This document shows, piece after piece, positions 1 to 13,200 of a DNA stretch of 64,000 nt. Both the position numbers and the translations under genes were made by a program. The DNA is from Acanthaster planci (Eukaryota; Echinodermata; Asteroidea; Valvatida; Acanthasteridae), in the NCBI RefSeq assembly GCF_001949145.1, contig NW_019091490.1, forward strand, positions 659,008-723,007. Reading direction: 5' to 3'. Numbering within the stretch: position 1 is the stretch's first letter; every line of letters starts with the position of its first letter. The notes beneath the pieces were generated by a model that was not told the DNA's origin, made no database searches, and worked only from the letters and a program-made list of their open reading frames with translations.

Positions 1-180
1 ATCTAATGGGGACCCTGCTGAATGCCACAGAATGCAACACATCTGAAAACAGAAACCCTGATTTATGCAACACACTTGAAGTGGAAACCCTGCTTAATGC
101 AACACAGCTGTAGTGAGAGCCCTGCTGAATGCATCAAAATGCAACACAACTGATTAACCGTGTTAAATGCAACAGAATGG
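1..180. repeat. Degenerate minisatellite, about 33-45 bp period
   Basis: Four to five imperfect units follow one another, each built around CCCTG, then an AATGCA core, then AACACA and CTG. Each unit varies in length through small insertions. The array runs off the left edge of the window. The short open frames here are by-products of the repeat and are not genes. Confidence 0.6.
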
Positions 181-683
181 TACGAAGTGCACTTGATAAA
201 CACCAGCCTTTGCTCTATCAAGTTACTTGATGCACTGTGCCACCCTTTGTTCACTACCACTGCAAATGCAACAACTTTCACCCCAGGGCTGTTGTGTTAC
301 ATCTAGCAGAGATGGAATTAAAGAGGTGCAGTAAATTATCAAAGAGATCATTTGTACTGGCGTCACTTACTGGTCGTGAACATTTTAATCCACCATCTCT
401 GATATCATGCTCTGTCTGAAAGACAGCTTTATCTATGGCTATGGCTGTGGCTAGCCTATGATGGCAAAACTGAGTGCTAAAAATAAGGGCAAAAACAGGC
501 CCAGAAAATACAACCTGACATCAAAGACGGTGGACCAAGAAAAAGATCTGTCTGTGGAATCATGACTAGTTACCTAGTTTATGTTTATACACGTACCTAC
601 ATTATGTGAAATGTTCAACATTTCTGAAAATCTTGGTTTTCAACAGTACATCTTTGTCTATTTACTCTGTGTCTGTCTTTCAG

Positions 684-2534
684 GCACCTGTTGTCACGGA
701 GCAATCCAAACCCTCAGATGACCTCTTTAAGGAGTTTAAAGACACCTTCAGTGCTCCCCCACAGCCTGCTGCTGCATCCACGAACCCATTTGGTGGCGGA
801 GGCATGGGTGGTGGCTTCGGCATGACCCAGCCTGCCATGGGCGGGTTCCAGCAGCAGCCAGCATTTGGCCAGATGCCCATGGGAATGGGCCAGCAGCCCA
901 TAGGAATGGGCCAGCAGCCCATGGGAATGGGCCAGCAGCCCATGGGAATGGGCCAGCAGCCCATGGGTATGGGTATGGGCATGGCTCCCATGGGAATGCA
1001 ACAGCAGCAGCAGCCGCAGCAGGACCTTTTTGGCGGGACCACACAGAGCTCGTCCAACTCCTTTGATGCCTTCACCTTGCAGCCGCAGCAGGTCCATCCA
1101 AAACCAGTGGAGAAAAACGGGGGGCCGGCCAAAAAGCCGGACCCATTTGGAGATATCGCAGTCCTGGGTTCAGCTCCCACCGATGCCAAAGATCCCAAAA
1201 AGAAGGACCCATTTGCTGGCTTTAAAATGGCCAAGCCAGGTGAAGTGAAAGTGCCGGAATTCAGCCAGTCTGGAAACACCGCTGCCAGTAATGGAGCAGC
1301 CTCGGGTAATGCCCCTTCACTATCCCTTGATTTGGCAAAATCACATGACATCTCTGAGGAATTTAGCCTCCCTTCACCACAGGGTCCACCTCCGCCATTG
1401 CCCACGAACATCTTAAGCCAAGGTGTTGGTATCAGTTTGAATCTGGACGATGTTGGGGACATTCCCCCACCTCCTCCAAGGAGGTCTAGGAGCAGTGTGC
1501 CTTCTGAAGGTTCACCGCTTCCTGTTCCTCTGCGCACTAATCTTCAATCCCCTGTGTCCCCAAGTTCATCCACAGACTCACATGAATCCGAAAGTGCATT
1601 AAGGACTACACTTGATACCACTAACACCAGCTTAACGATCCCCTCGCTAACCAGAAATCCTTCCTCATCACCCTCAAACTTGGCTTCCCTTGCCAACGAC
1701 GGCACGAATGTGCATGGCAGTGGTGACGGCTTGGCAAACGCAGCGTCAGACCTCAACTCAACTCATTCAAATAGCATGGGAAACCTTTCCTCACTGGGTC
1801 ATGGGTTGAGTTCTCCCACGGAACAGGGCAAGCTGCAGGCATCCCAGCCCAGCCCTATATCACTACCTGACTCCAACTCATTAACAATTTCACTGCCAAC
1901 AGACTTTATGCTATCTAGTAGACAGTCACCGCTTTCATCTCACCAATCATCATCATTGTCAGTTCCATCCCAAACCACCAGCAGCAAGCCCACAGACTCA
2001 ACTAGGCTATCTCCACTCTCGGCCTCTATCGGTTCTCAGGATGTGCTTTCAAGCTCAGCACCGGTGTCAGACTCATTTTTCAACCATCGTTATGCCCATG
2101 CTTCCATGACCTCTTCTGCCTCCAACCCCTTGCTGAGCAAAATCACCGTGCCAATCCTGCCTGTTACTGACGACCCTTTTGCGGATGACCCATTCTTGCG
2201 TGGCTCTCCAACTGTCAAGAAGGTCTTCGTACTGCCGCAAAAGTTTGATCCTCATGCTATTGTCACGTCAGTCCCGGCATGCACTGGGGGCGCTTTCACA
2301 TCAGCATCCTTTTCATCAACTTCATTCTCATCACCCTCACAACAAACAAATGCCACCACCACTAATTCAGTAAATGACTCAAATGGTAGTAACGGTGTTT
2401 CTGGTGTGTGGGCAGATCCATTTTCAATCGGAGGAAGCGGAGGACAGAGTGCTCCTAAAGCTGCCGGTGGACAACCCTTATTTGACGACTCCCCATTCGG
2501 TGCCTTTGATTTCAGCAACCCTGATAAAAACTGA
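684..2534 (+). CDS. C-terminal exon of an endocytic clathrin-adaptor-like protein
   Basis: A single long terminal exon of 616 codons begins after the acceptor TCTTTCAG at 676-683 in phase 0 and ends at TGA 2532-2534. The start codon and any folded N-terminal domain lie upstream of the window. The chain is disordered and low in complexity. It carries an FxDxF motif (FKDTF, codons 735-749) of the kind that binds the AP2 alpha appendage, a DLF clathrin-box-like motif, an NPF (EH-domain ligand), repeated DPF motifs including a DPFADDPF doublet, a Met/Gly/Gln heptad array, a PPPPPRR SH3-type ligand, a Ser/Thr/Pro-rich centre and a C-terminus ending SNPDKN. This composition is typical of endocytic adaptor tails such as Disabled-type or epsin-type proteins. 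Which family it belongs to cannot be decided without the missing N-terminus. The long antisense frame opposite it is a shadow. Confidence 0.75.
   Translation, partial: APVVTEQSKPSDDLFKEFKDTFSAPPQPAAASTNPFGGGGMGGGFGMTQPAMGGFQQQPAFGQMPMGMGQQPIGMGQQPMGMGQQPMGMGQQPMGMGMGMAPMGMQQQQQPQQDLFGGTTQSSSNSFDAFTLQPQQVHPKPVEKNGGPAKKPDPFGDIAVLGSAPTDAKDPKKKDPFAGFKMAKPGEVKVPEFSQSGNTAASNGAASGNAPSLSLDLAKSHDISEEFSLPSPQGPPPPLPTNILSQGVGISLNLDDVGDIPPPPPRRSRSSVPSEGSPLPVPLRTNLQSPVSPSSSTDSHESESALRTTLDTTNTSLTIPSLTRNPSSSPSNLASLANDGTNVHGSGDGLANAASDLNSTHSNSMGNLSSLGHGLSSPTEQGKLQASQPSPISLPDSNSLTISLPTDFMLSSRQSPLSSHQSSSLSVPSQTTSSKPTDSTRLSPLSASIGSQDVLSSSAPVSDSFFNHRYAHASMTSSASNPLLSKITVPILPVTDDPFADDPFLRGSPTVKKVFVLPQKFDPHAIVTSVPACTGGAFTSASFSSTSFSSPSQQTNATTTNSVNDSNGSNGVSGVWADPFSIGGSGGQSAPKAAGGQPLFDDSPFGAFDFSNPDKN
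876..989 (+). repeat. 21-bp in-frame tandem repeat (Pro-Met-Gly-Met-Gly-Gln-Gln)
   Basis: Four nearly identical 21-bp units (876-896, 897-917, 918-938, 939-959) are followed by a collapsed Met-Gly run and a Gln run to about 1020. The second unit differs by one base (ATA for ATG, Ile for Met). The unit length is a multiple of three, so copy-number change would keep the reading frame. Confidence 0.9.
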
Positions 2535-2537
2535 GAT

Positions 2538-2700
2538 GTGAGTACGTTGTATTTATCAACAAGTCTTCCAAACCTAGATCCAGAAACCTTTTTTGTATAC
2601 CTCCATTTGGCATTGCTTAGGAATATTTAAACCAGAGGAAACAAACTTTAGAACCAATCATTGATAGTTGCTTCAACATTTGTTCTCCTATCTTTTACAG
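2538..2700 (+). other. Probable 3'UTR intron
   Basis: A full-consensus donor GTGAGT at 2538-2543 lies three bases after the adaptor stop codon. A pyrimidine-rich acceptor ending TTTTACAG falls at 2700. If used, the last intron is in the UTR, close enough to the stop that nonsense-mediated decay would not be expected. Confidence 0.5.
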
Positions 2701-5700
2701 GATAGGCGCAGAATCTTTTAGCATCTGAATCATGCCCAGCGCCGGCTTGTAGAGGATCAATTATGTAACACACTTTGTGTACATTGTAACAGTCATTCAA
2801 TATAAAGGATGTGTAGAAGAAATTTGGAGTTGGAAGGTGACACTCATAACCCAGTTATCAGATGAACTGTTTTTGCAATTACGAGATGGCGTGTTTGGGA
2901 GGCAAGATTTGGTCTTGTCAAGGTCAGGTGTAAAGTTTGTACGCACAGTACATGTCAGTCAAGTTTGAGGTGCAGTAACTGAACGTGACTTGCCAATTTC
3001 TGGTGCAACAGACAAAATGACCAGTATTCCTTTTATTAGATTTTATCCCTGTGTGCTGCCGTGAGATTTACATGTATGTCGTTCAGTAATAGCCAGGTAC
3101 TTCTACATTCTAGCTGGCTGGTAAGTTGGGAGTATCAAGTACCGGTACATCAATCAGGAGAGGTTCAGTGCCAAAATTATTTTTCTTTGGGTTGCATGTG
3201 ATGTATACATTTGGGTCTGGTGTCAAAGAAATCAGTTGAGAAGCTCTCAGAAAATGGTGAGAACATTTTCAGCAGTAAGTTTCAAACTTAAAAACTTTCA
3301 ATGATCACAGCAAAATCTGAAACAGTAAATCATACAATACGGTGCTTAGATTCTTAGTGAAATGCAAAAAGAAATTATGGCTCACTAACAAAGAATTTTG
3401 TTGATAATGAAGTTAAGGATTAGCAGTCAAATAATTTGACAGTCTGTGCTGTGCCATGGGATGCAATTTCACTTTTTCAATTATACAGGTTTTTATCCTA
3501 TTGAAGTTGTATCTTTTGAGAGAAAGATTTCACAATGCATTAGCAAAGCAGATTTCTCAAACTTGTTTTCCTTTAGAATGCTCGCAAGCCTAGTGTGACA
3601 CTTGCATACATTTAGTGTACTTCAAGTCAGGTGCAAATCTTAGGGTCTTAAAGTGTAGGGATGTTTCTCATATGAACACAAATTTATTTGGTGTGCAACT
3701 CTTACTGCCTTGATTATCTGAACTTCAAACTTCAGTGTAACTTAAATGATGTACATGTATATCCAATACTTAATCCAGTCTGATGACCCTGGATTCCTCA
3801 TGGAATAGAGTGGAAGATGAGATGATTCTTTAGTTTTGGAGGCTGATGGTTTTAAACTGCCAGGTTTTCTGCTCGGCATTCATTTTTACACACTCCACTT
3901 CTTGAATTAACATTACCCACAACAGGCATCTGAAACTTTTTGTGTACATACCATTGCCTTGTACTGCTATTTTTGCTACGCCAAATTGCAGCTTAACGTT
4001 TGTAAATTCCAAGTCGCCCCACCTTTGTTGTACCGTCTCAACTAAAGATGTTGTTTGTAATACTGCTCGGTATATTTTATTAATTTTATTTTTACTGCCC
4101 CTTCCTTTTCCGTCAACTACTCGTGCATTTTTCTTTGTAATTCATGAATAATAATATAGATGTAGATGGTTACTTTCCCTTTTAGTGCATTGTTCCAAAT
4201 TATATCAGTTTTAATGCTTTTATTTTAGGGGGGGTTCCAAGATAATTGATCTTGTTTTACAATTGTACTGGCAGTCTTGGTCTTTAAATCACACAAAAAG
4301 TTTTATTCGTTGGTAGTTTTTTATACACCTCTAACTCAATGATTCTCACAGTAGTGCACTTACACATATTTGTGTCCTACAGTTGGGGTGACCACGCACG
4401 AATTGAGCAGTAGTTACTGTGGTGACCCAAAACACGGAGACACACTCTAGGTCCCTCAGTCTTGTCCAAGTTTTCCTAAGAGAGAAAACTTGTTGCCAGT
4501 CGGCACACCATCACATGCACTGGTGTCGATAAAAAGGCATCTCCAGTTACCGATTCTGAAGTGGTCACCGTGAGAGACATTCTTCTGTAGTTCTCAAGAT
4601 GTTGATTAAAAGGTGACCTACTCTGAATAATGACCATGCCAAACTTCAAACCTTACAAGGTTTCGTGTTACACTCATGACTCCCACTGTCACATACACTA
4701 CTGTTTTACCTGTTGGTATTTGACAGGCAGAGAATACACCCATAAGCATCAGCAATCTTTTTTTTTGTGGGATGGCTTGTGTTGTGACATTTTCTTGTGT
4801 TACAAGAAGCCAAGATCTGTTATAATGCAAGAAAGGTATAATCTGTGACACCTCACCCACAGATTCAGTATCCTGATTGGCCGACAGCAAGGCACATGGG
4901 ATTCACTAGTTGAGCTTTCTTTTTTTCAAGATGTATTTGAGCTATCTTGTTGTGCACAGCCAAAAGAACAATACCAGTCGCAACCAAAGTACTTTACCTG
5001 GAGCCAGTGGCATAACTAGGGGCTATTACGTCCTGGGGCACCTGGGGGACCCCCCTCGGTGTACAGGTACACATAACCAGGGGCATTGCACAATGTATTT
5101 AAATGCATACTTGCGTTCACGTGGGAGAGGTGCTGACTGCTTTATCTCGTGGTGTTGCAAAACTAAGCCTCCTAGAGAGATCAATGGAGTACATTTATTC
5201 CATTTCTCGCCTTGGGAAAACAGAATTCTCCATGGATCACTGGGGAAGGCTAGGTTTACTACACCTCTCAAAGCAGTCAGTGTAGTCGTATATTAGATCA
5301 AAAATGAACAGATTCATGCGTCATCTGAATGTACCTAAATGCTACTGGTACATCATTGAAAGACATTTGTCATATACATGTAAGCTGAAAGGTCCTCTTT
5401 TGATGCCGTTTTGTTTTATTTAAGAACAATATGTTAAATTCATCCCAAACTTCATGCTTAATTTTATTTAACCATTAATTTTTACATTATCTTAAATATA
5501 TCGAAATCTATTACCAGACTTTGCTTGGCTATTTACAAGATTGTAATCAATGCTCTAGTGTGTTCTATTCTTGATATAGTATACTCAGTACTTCTGCCAG
5601 TTTAATTTTTTTTAAAGTAAATGTATGAATCCTCCGGGGGGGGGTCAGCTGTATCAATCAGTGTCCTTACATGCTTTAAGCTTTTAAATGTTGCAAAGTA

Positions 5701-8700
5701 AACTCGGCCTTGTAGATTCGCAAGATGCATGTTATTGCTCGAGAAACTGTGCAAGACAAGGGAGCTGATGCTTGCTGCTGCAGTTGAGTAGGATGCCATT
5801 TTATTGTGTGTCCCACAGTACACACTCAAATCCTTCATAAAGGCACTGTTGAGATTTTGAGACAGGCTGTGCGTGGTAGGGAAAACTCCTTTTTGCATGC
5901 GTTGTGGAACAAAAGCACTGGCTTGCAAGATGGTAGCATGCAAACACTCGATATCACAGGAATAATGATTGTTCAGGAGTGAAGTGGAAGGAATAATTTT
6001 ATGAAGTAAGAAATGGAATGCTTCACTCGGTTATTATTTCTATTTCATGAGTGTTAATGGTTCATTTTTGTTTTTATACAACTGAATCATCAATTAATCC
6101 ATGCATCACTGGCATGACGGGTTTAGATATCTTTCATAGTTCTGCCAAAGGTCAACTATGCAGCGGGTTGATAGACAGCTGATTCCGTTTTCCAGTTGAA
6201 TGAAACGCTTGTGAGTTGGGACAAATGATTGATAGACAGGTGATCAATGACCTGCCAACTTGTATGTTGTTTTCTTCGCTCACAATAATTTTCAAGTTTG
6301 CCAGTTTGACAGATAAAAGTATTTCTATTGGATTTGCTGACATTGAAGTGTCAATCTTCCATCAGCTTCACTCGTGTAATTTCAGGTACAACCTGATTTG
6401 TATGCACATAGGATTCTAGTACACAGATCATGCGGGTACTTTCTTGTCCGCAGCAATAGATGTAGTTGGCCAAATTTCCTGTCCAAATGTTCTCCTAGTG
6501 CTGCATTCTCAAGTTGGAAGTAAAATTCCCACCAGCTCTGTCACATTACGCAGTAATTACCTATAGCAGTCAGTTTTTGGTTCTTCAACATTTTAAGAAC
6601 GAATTGGCATTGATTTTTGCTCATATTTCAATTTATTTTTCCGTGTATCAAAACAGAAAAATTGATTTTCTAAGTATTTGGTATTTTTTGAGAAATTTGT
6701 TACATGTATTTTTCAGATCAGTTTGATTTATTAATGTCAGTTTTAATTGGGGAACATTTGGAATAATCCAAAAGATTCATAAAGAAATGCTTTCCACATC
6801 TGTGTACTGCCTTAAATATTTCTGTCACCAATAATATTTGCAATAACATTTATTATTGTAATCTTAAATCCTATTGCAACTTTGTAGATTCAATAGTTTT
6901 CTAAAAAAAAGTCACCATTTTTATTCCTAAAACAAAACAATTATTGAACATTTCTTTTATTTTATCATAATGTTATTGCCAAAATGGAACTTAAATGCAT
7001 GACAGGTTTGTTTCTAAATGATGTAAGATGAAAACTAAAATAGAAAATATTTCATATGTTACCTTCTTATAATATGCAAAATCTATTTTCAAAGAATTGG
7101 TTAAAAATGAAATAAAACATGATTTAAAATGGACTTCGGAGTAATGCATGGAGTTAATTTTACACGTAAGTGCATCTTGTCTTTGCTTTGTTTCAGCTCT
7201 CACCACAGGACTTAATTAGTGAAGTGGTTTTTACTTAAGGTGGTCTATTACTCTAGGTCACCGTGAAGCTTTGGTGAAGAACGAAGACAGAATTGGAAAG
7301 TCACTATGCATACATTTATTCTTGAAGCTTGTCAGACCAAACTCTTTGCAAAGAGGGCCCACTTATCAAGCAAAAATAACGTAGGCCTAACGCATGAAAA
7401 AAAGACTTACAGGAAGGTAGCCCTGTTAAATTATCGCTATAGGCCTACCTGAGGTGTATTCTGGCAGTCATAACCAAACATTAGTTCTGTTCATCTTTGG
7501 TTGAGTGTTTTGGCGGGTTGGAGCTCGAGTAGACCTACCACATCATTACACGCAGACTTAATTTGTGCCTAATTAAGGCTTCTGAAGGCATTCTCCGTCT
7601 GTAAAAACGCCCCCCCCCAATTTCTTGGTTACAGCTGCCAAAACGCACTCCTGATATGTTTTTGTTTGGGATTAAGCATCAGATACTTACCGAGTCCACT
7701 GATAGTTAGGTTTTGAAGTTTTCATCAGCGCCAATGGACCTGACAAGTCCTTCAATTTGCAGCACGTTCAGCAGTTGATGTTTGAGCTGCCCGGGTGCTC
7801 ACCACGACGAGGAGCCAGAGACTCGTTTGGACTGGCACTGGCCTTCACCGGTAAGGCCTATTGAGACCACCGTTACACCGTATGCTCAAATGCTAGCTGA
7901 TGGATGGCATCATCCGTCCTCTGGTCCCCAACTATGAAGGAAGATAGATTTCCCTTACCTTATCAAGCTACAAATCTGTAAAAATCAGTGCTACAGTGGA
8001 ATATATCTCACGGTTTATTCTCTGTGTTACAGATGCACGGTAATGCAATGAAACTTTTGCAGAAAGTGCTGGAACCGAATCACCTCAGATTGTTACGCCG
8101 AAACAGTAGGTAAAACCAACTTCAGCCAAGGTGCTGTTACCTAAAAATGTCTGGAAATCATGCTTTGAAATAAATTATTGTTGAAATTCAAAATTGTGTG
8201 ACAAAATTAAATGCAACCATTTCAATATTATGGAAACGGGTTTTCAAAAGCGCACTACATTTCGTTTGTTGAATGAATACATTTCTGCTGCGAAATTATA
8301 AAACTATCAGTCCTTCGCAATTTCTCATTGGTCTAAAAGTCTACAAGCTGTCGCCCAATGGTCAAGATTAGTTGATGTACATGCAGGCCGGTTCATTCAA
8401 TTACGTCACATCAGTTATTGTTGTTGAAACTTGGGAAGGGTGGGAAGCGCCTATGGCGCGGTGATGAACAAACGCTAGAAGATTTGTTAATCATATAGTT
8501 TGATTCAATCATAATGATTACAAAAAGGGAGTATAATGAAATCGAAAGTTTATTTTGAAAGTTTGCATTTCAATGCGATGGAGCAAAGCAATTCAGGTTC
8601 ATTTCCTTTACCAATTTCAAGTCATAAGGCCCGTCAGGTTTCGACCGAAAACAAGGGTCAGGTAATTTTACACTCATTACAAAAACCTATATTTACTCTA

Positions 8701-9327
8701 CGACTTGACGCAAAAAGCAAAATGAGGTATCTCACGATTTTTGTATGGATTTTCAAAGATTAGAAATAGTATGACATGCCGTATCCCCGATGGATTTTTT
8801 TTTAACAAAGAATGAGTCCGTAGGAGAGAAAATGTTCGGTATATTTATTTATCAAATATTAGCACCAAATCCCCCAGAGAACAACACCAGCAAATAAACG
8901 CCAGGATATCGGACCTGTGAGTAAGGCTTTTGATTTTTTTTCTCATCATGGATTCCCCCCCCCAAAAAAAAGCTGGATACGCCGCTGATGACGTCAACCT
9001 TGTAACACCTCAGGCACCGCGGGTTAATGTTCATTTACTCATACTTGAAATTTCAAGTTCATGTGTTGTATCATAAGTTTGGGAAAAAATGGCCTGGGGA
9101 AGTATAATCTGGAAGAAAACAAGTGCAGAAGGCTTTAATCGTATGATTTCATAATTTCATAACGGTGACTGGGCATACTTGCTAGAACAATGAAAAGTTT
9201 ACCTTGCCTGGCAGGAGCAGGGCAATAGATGGCGCACTTGAAAACATCTTGAACATTGCGTGGCTAACCCGCCTCTGATCACTGCATTTCAGACAGCTAG
9301 CTGGGCGGAAAGACATATTGCTCAAAA
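2701..9327. other. UTR and intergenic DNA without a recognised gene
   Basis: The first part is probably the 3'UTR of the adaptor gene. AATAAA motifs occur at 7111-7116 and 8169-8174 but cannot be tied to a transcript. No open frame here resembles a known protein. The stretch near 5004 (see repeat) starts like the CACTGGCGTAGC-type elements found elsewhere in the window. Confidence 0.5.
5004..5290. repeat. Possible degenerate copy of a GTGGCATAACTAGGGG-type element
   Basis: It begins CCAGTGGCATAACTAGG and is followed by G/C-run-rich sequence, like the elements near 28013, 47950 and 53124. The right boundary is a guess. Confidence 0.3.
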
Positions 9328-9330
9328 ATG
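9328..9330 (+). CDS. YJU2B: Candidate first coding exon of YJU2B (ATG only)
   Basis: The exon from 10226 opens in phase 0 with Ala-Asp-Arg-Lys, where family members begin Met-Gly-Glu-Arg-Lys, so only an initiator Met is missing. At 9328 an ATG in good context (CTCAAAAATG) is followed directly by a donor GTAATA. Splicing it to 10226 gives Met-Ala-Asp-Arg-Lys. The intron would be 895 bp. Other upstream ATGs are possible, so this is a proposal only. Confidence 0.35.
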
Positions 9331-9512
9331 GTAATACTCTAATAGATATGATCTTTTCCTCAACTAATCATGATGTGATCAAAATTACAAACTTGTTGAA
9401 CACGCACATAGTTTCTCATGCTCTTAGGAAGTTTCTCTGTCCGTAGCAATATGTATGTTCAGATGTTGGGCGCGATCGGAAGGCCGTAACTCAAGTTAGG
9501 CCTATAGTTCTT

Positions 9513-9596
9513 ACCCCCGCAGTTATTTGTGGGGTTCGACGTCTGCTCCCAACAACGTTCGTGGGCGGATGGTCGAACCCCACGAATCTGCGGGTA
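9513..9596. repeat. Inverted repeat able to form a hairpin
   Basis: The left arm (9513-9540) ends GTGGGGTTCGAC. The right arm (9572-9596) begins GTCGAACCCCAC. The match extends outward to CCCGCAG / CTGCGGG with a few mismatches, around a loop of about 31 bases. No gene is assigned to it. Confidence 0.7.
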
Positions 9597-10225
9597 CCCA
9601 TGTCTTTGACGGATCAGCATTGTTCAGTGCAGAAGAATATATTGTGCTCCCTCCTGAGTTGATTATCCTACGAAGACAAGAGTCAAGATTGCCCTGACAT
9701 TGAACGGCATGATTATGACGATAGCACAACAGCGTTGTGCTATCAGCAGATCAATTTTATTTGAAATCGCCAACTTAACATCCATTTTTAGAAACCATTT
9801 TCCACAACGTTGTGAGTTGTTTTCAAGATGTAATTTTTTTGCGTTGGGGAGATGTTAATTATATATAACAGGTTTTGCCCTTGTAAGTTGTATCGACACA
9901 AAGATTGACTATTGCATCCAACATGTTCAGCATCCATTAATAATGTTCTGGCTTCTGTCATGATTAGGCCATGTTAGAGTTGATGACATAGCCTGCTTAG
10001 TCTGAGTAGGCCTTACTAATACTAGGACCCTACAAATTGCCTTTTTTAACATTTGGACGTAGTCGGGCTCAACCTAACTTCTGCTTATAATACTTTTGGA
10101 GGAATAAGAACACGTGATGTAGCTGAGTCCCCTAACATTGGTATGTTATTGGCATGTTAAATGACGAAAATCACCTTTTCCTCTTAAACATTTGCATTGG
10201 TGAATTTTTTGGGGGGGTCCTGTAG

Positions 10226-13200
10226 GCTGACAGGAAGGCTACCAACCGCTACTACCCACCGGATTTCGATCCCACCAAGCATGGCTCCATCAACAAGTAC
10301 CGCAACTCCCATCCCCTACGGGAGCGGGCCAAACGACTCAGCGAAGGCATCCTGGTCATCCGGTTTGAGATGCCGTACAACATCTGGTGTGGGGGCTGCG
10401 GCAATCACATAGGCATGGGTGAGTGACTGGAGTTTTGCCACTGGTGTGTTGCAGAGTTTCCTCCCGCTCCTGCCAAAAAATATGAATAAAATCATAAAGT
10501 GGTCTCAATCTTGAACAAGTTGTGGAAAGCTCAAGGACTGGCAAAATCAGGGTAACAGTAGGGTCACGATGGTGACCTACTGGCCCCCTTTACTGTATTT
10601 TTTGCCGTATACTTTTCCACCCACACAAAGCTCTGTATTGCACGTATAACAATAGGCCGTTCCAATACACCCCGCCCACTGCACACGTGGGCACTTAACA
10701 CGTCCTCTTTGCCGACTCATGTTCCAGCCGCGCGCTTTATCGTGCGGTTGTGCACACGCGTCAGACATAAATCACGGCTGTGATTGGTCAGGACACAGTC
10801 GGGCGGAGCTTAGCCGATGGGTTCTATTTATTCAATCCTGCCCCTCCATCAGGCGTCCGCTACAATGCCGAGAAGACCAAAGTGGGCAACTACTACACCA
10901 CGCCCATCTACCGCTTCAGGATGAAATGCCACCTGTGCGACAATTACATCGAGATGGAGACGAACCCCATGGAGTGCGACTACACCGTCGTGACAGGCGC
11001 CTACCGCAAGAACCAGAAGTGGGACATGGCTGAAAATGAACAGGTTCTGACAGAAGGTAGGCACTCTAAGTCCTCCGAACATCCACTGTATTCCTCTTTT
11101 ATCATTATTACTCGATTATTGTGAATGTTCAGCCTCTCAGATCTTTTAAAATCCCAAAGGGGATTTTGGAATATTTTGTTCCATTCGCAGGAGAGTAGAG
11201 TCCATAGGTTTCCTGCAAAGTGAAGGATTTGGAAAGATCCCTTACAGAATGCTTAGAAAGACTGGCTATTTGCAAATGTTGATGGAGTTGGCATTAGGAA
11301 GATGCAACGCTGGTGATGCCCTCGTCCAAGTTAATTTAACCGATGCCAATATAAAGGATATAGTTATTAGGATACAACTCCAGATAGACTGGTTCCGTAA
11401 AGATTACATGACACACACTATATTTACGCGGTGGGTTCCAGAGGGCTTTTTTGATGCTACCAGAAAAAAACTACCGCACGGCAACGAGGTGGATACTCAC
11501 CGCTATGACGTCACCTGGTCACATATCACCTCAGACTTGAGGTGGAATCGGCCAATGATGTGCTCCGATTTGTTCATGAATATTTATGAGGTGTAGTAAA
11601 CACGTATTTTGTTTTTAGATCGGCAAACGGTTAAGAAGTTGGCCACGGATCCCATGTTCAAGTTGGAGCACGGCACGGATGACACCAAGAAACTTGAAGC
11701 CGTCGCCCCAACGCTGCACGAGCTGGAGCAGACGCAGACGACTTGGAAAGATGACTTTGAGCTGAACAGGATGCTGAGGCAGAAATTCAGGGTAGGAGAT
11801 CAGTAACTTTTCATGGTTGCAGTCGGGAAACCTAAAAGTGTACTATCTTCTTGTGACGAGAGAGTCACATCTGAAGAGAATAATAAACTGGTATACCTAT
11901 GCTGATTTTACTGCTAACCTGCTAAACTCAAGAGGTCTTGGGAACAAAGACCACTCATTCATTATGTTAACAGTCGGCAGCAACTACATAAGGCCTCTTT
12001 TGTCCACTGCTTGGTTTATAGTTATCGCGGTCCGGCTAAACATCAGCATTCCAGAATTTGGAAGGGACGTGACAGATTTTCGAAAAATGTTTATTCTCAG
12101 AAAGAGAAGACTGAGTTGAAGACGGCCGTTGCCAGAGACGAAGCCCTGCTGTCCAAATCTTCCCTTGACATTGCGCTGGTCCCTGAACATGACGAGGACA
12201 AGAAGCTGGCATCGCTGATGAAGTACAACACCGTGGAGAGTGAGTACACAAACCTGGATGTGAGATAATTCCCCCCCCCCGAAGCTGACCTTATCCGGGA
12301 TGTGTATGGTGGGAAGGAAGTACGACTAGGATATGAAACCATACCCTTGAAAGTTACCATTTTACTACCGACTGCCTACTGTCCAAGAGGAAATTATCTC
12401 ACGGACGGACACAGGCATACAAAAATCATGCCATTAATGTCAAAAGTGCAAGCTGAATTTCACAGAACTGAAAAGTGAATTTACTGAATTCCGAAGTTTT
12501 TTACATTGCCAAAAAAGATGTAGCCAAGTGTAACAGCGTTTATTGCTTCTCGCTGATTGGCTAATGAATGTGTAATTTGTGGTTCGGGAAACTGTACCAA
12601 CATTTGACGATTGGACAGCAAATTTAAGTCTTGTAACTTTTAATTTTTGCATTCAAAGATCTTTTACACTTTCTGTTCTTAAATTTCACTTGTGTTTTTT
12701 TTTCTTTATAGCCTATGATGAGAAGCAAAAGAAAAAGAGGCAGGAGATATCAAACAGGAGTATCTTCTCCAAATCCTTGTCTTCGTCCTCTTCATCTACT
12801 CCGGCATCGGCGATGGCAACCACTCCCCCATCACAGGAGACATCAAAGCAGCACCGAAACTCGGGAGCCCAGAAGCAATTTGATCTGATCCACAGACTGA
12901 AAGCCGCAAAGAGAACGAGTGCCGGCTTTGATGACTTTGGCTCCTGTCCGGACAGAAAGACTGCGCGGCAGAGCGGGGGAATGGGGATCGTCCTGTCAAA
13001 GAGGCAGAAGGATACCCGAAACGGTGAAGAGAAATCGCCAGACCCCCAGGAAGACAGGACTAGGTCGGATCAAGAGGCCAGCAAAGTGGTCTCACCTAAA
13101 CTTGAAGCCGGGTCAGTTCCAGAATCTGAGGTCACTAGAGATCGGGTGTGCACTGATCAGGAACTGAAAACTTGCAGGACAAAATGTGAATGCATTTGTG

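Noticed and set aside
63-281. 72-residue minus-strand frame rich in Cys and Leu
   Set aside because: It is a translation of the minisatellite and has no independent support.
680-1537. 285-residue open frame on the minus strand opposite the adaptor exon
   Set aside because: It exists because the sense codons are repetitive and GC-biased. It has no splice context or family features, and the sense frame has recognisable endocytic motifs.
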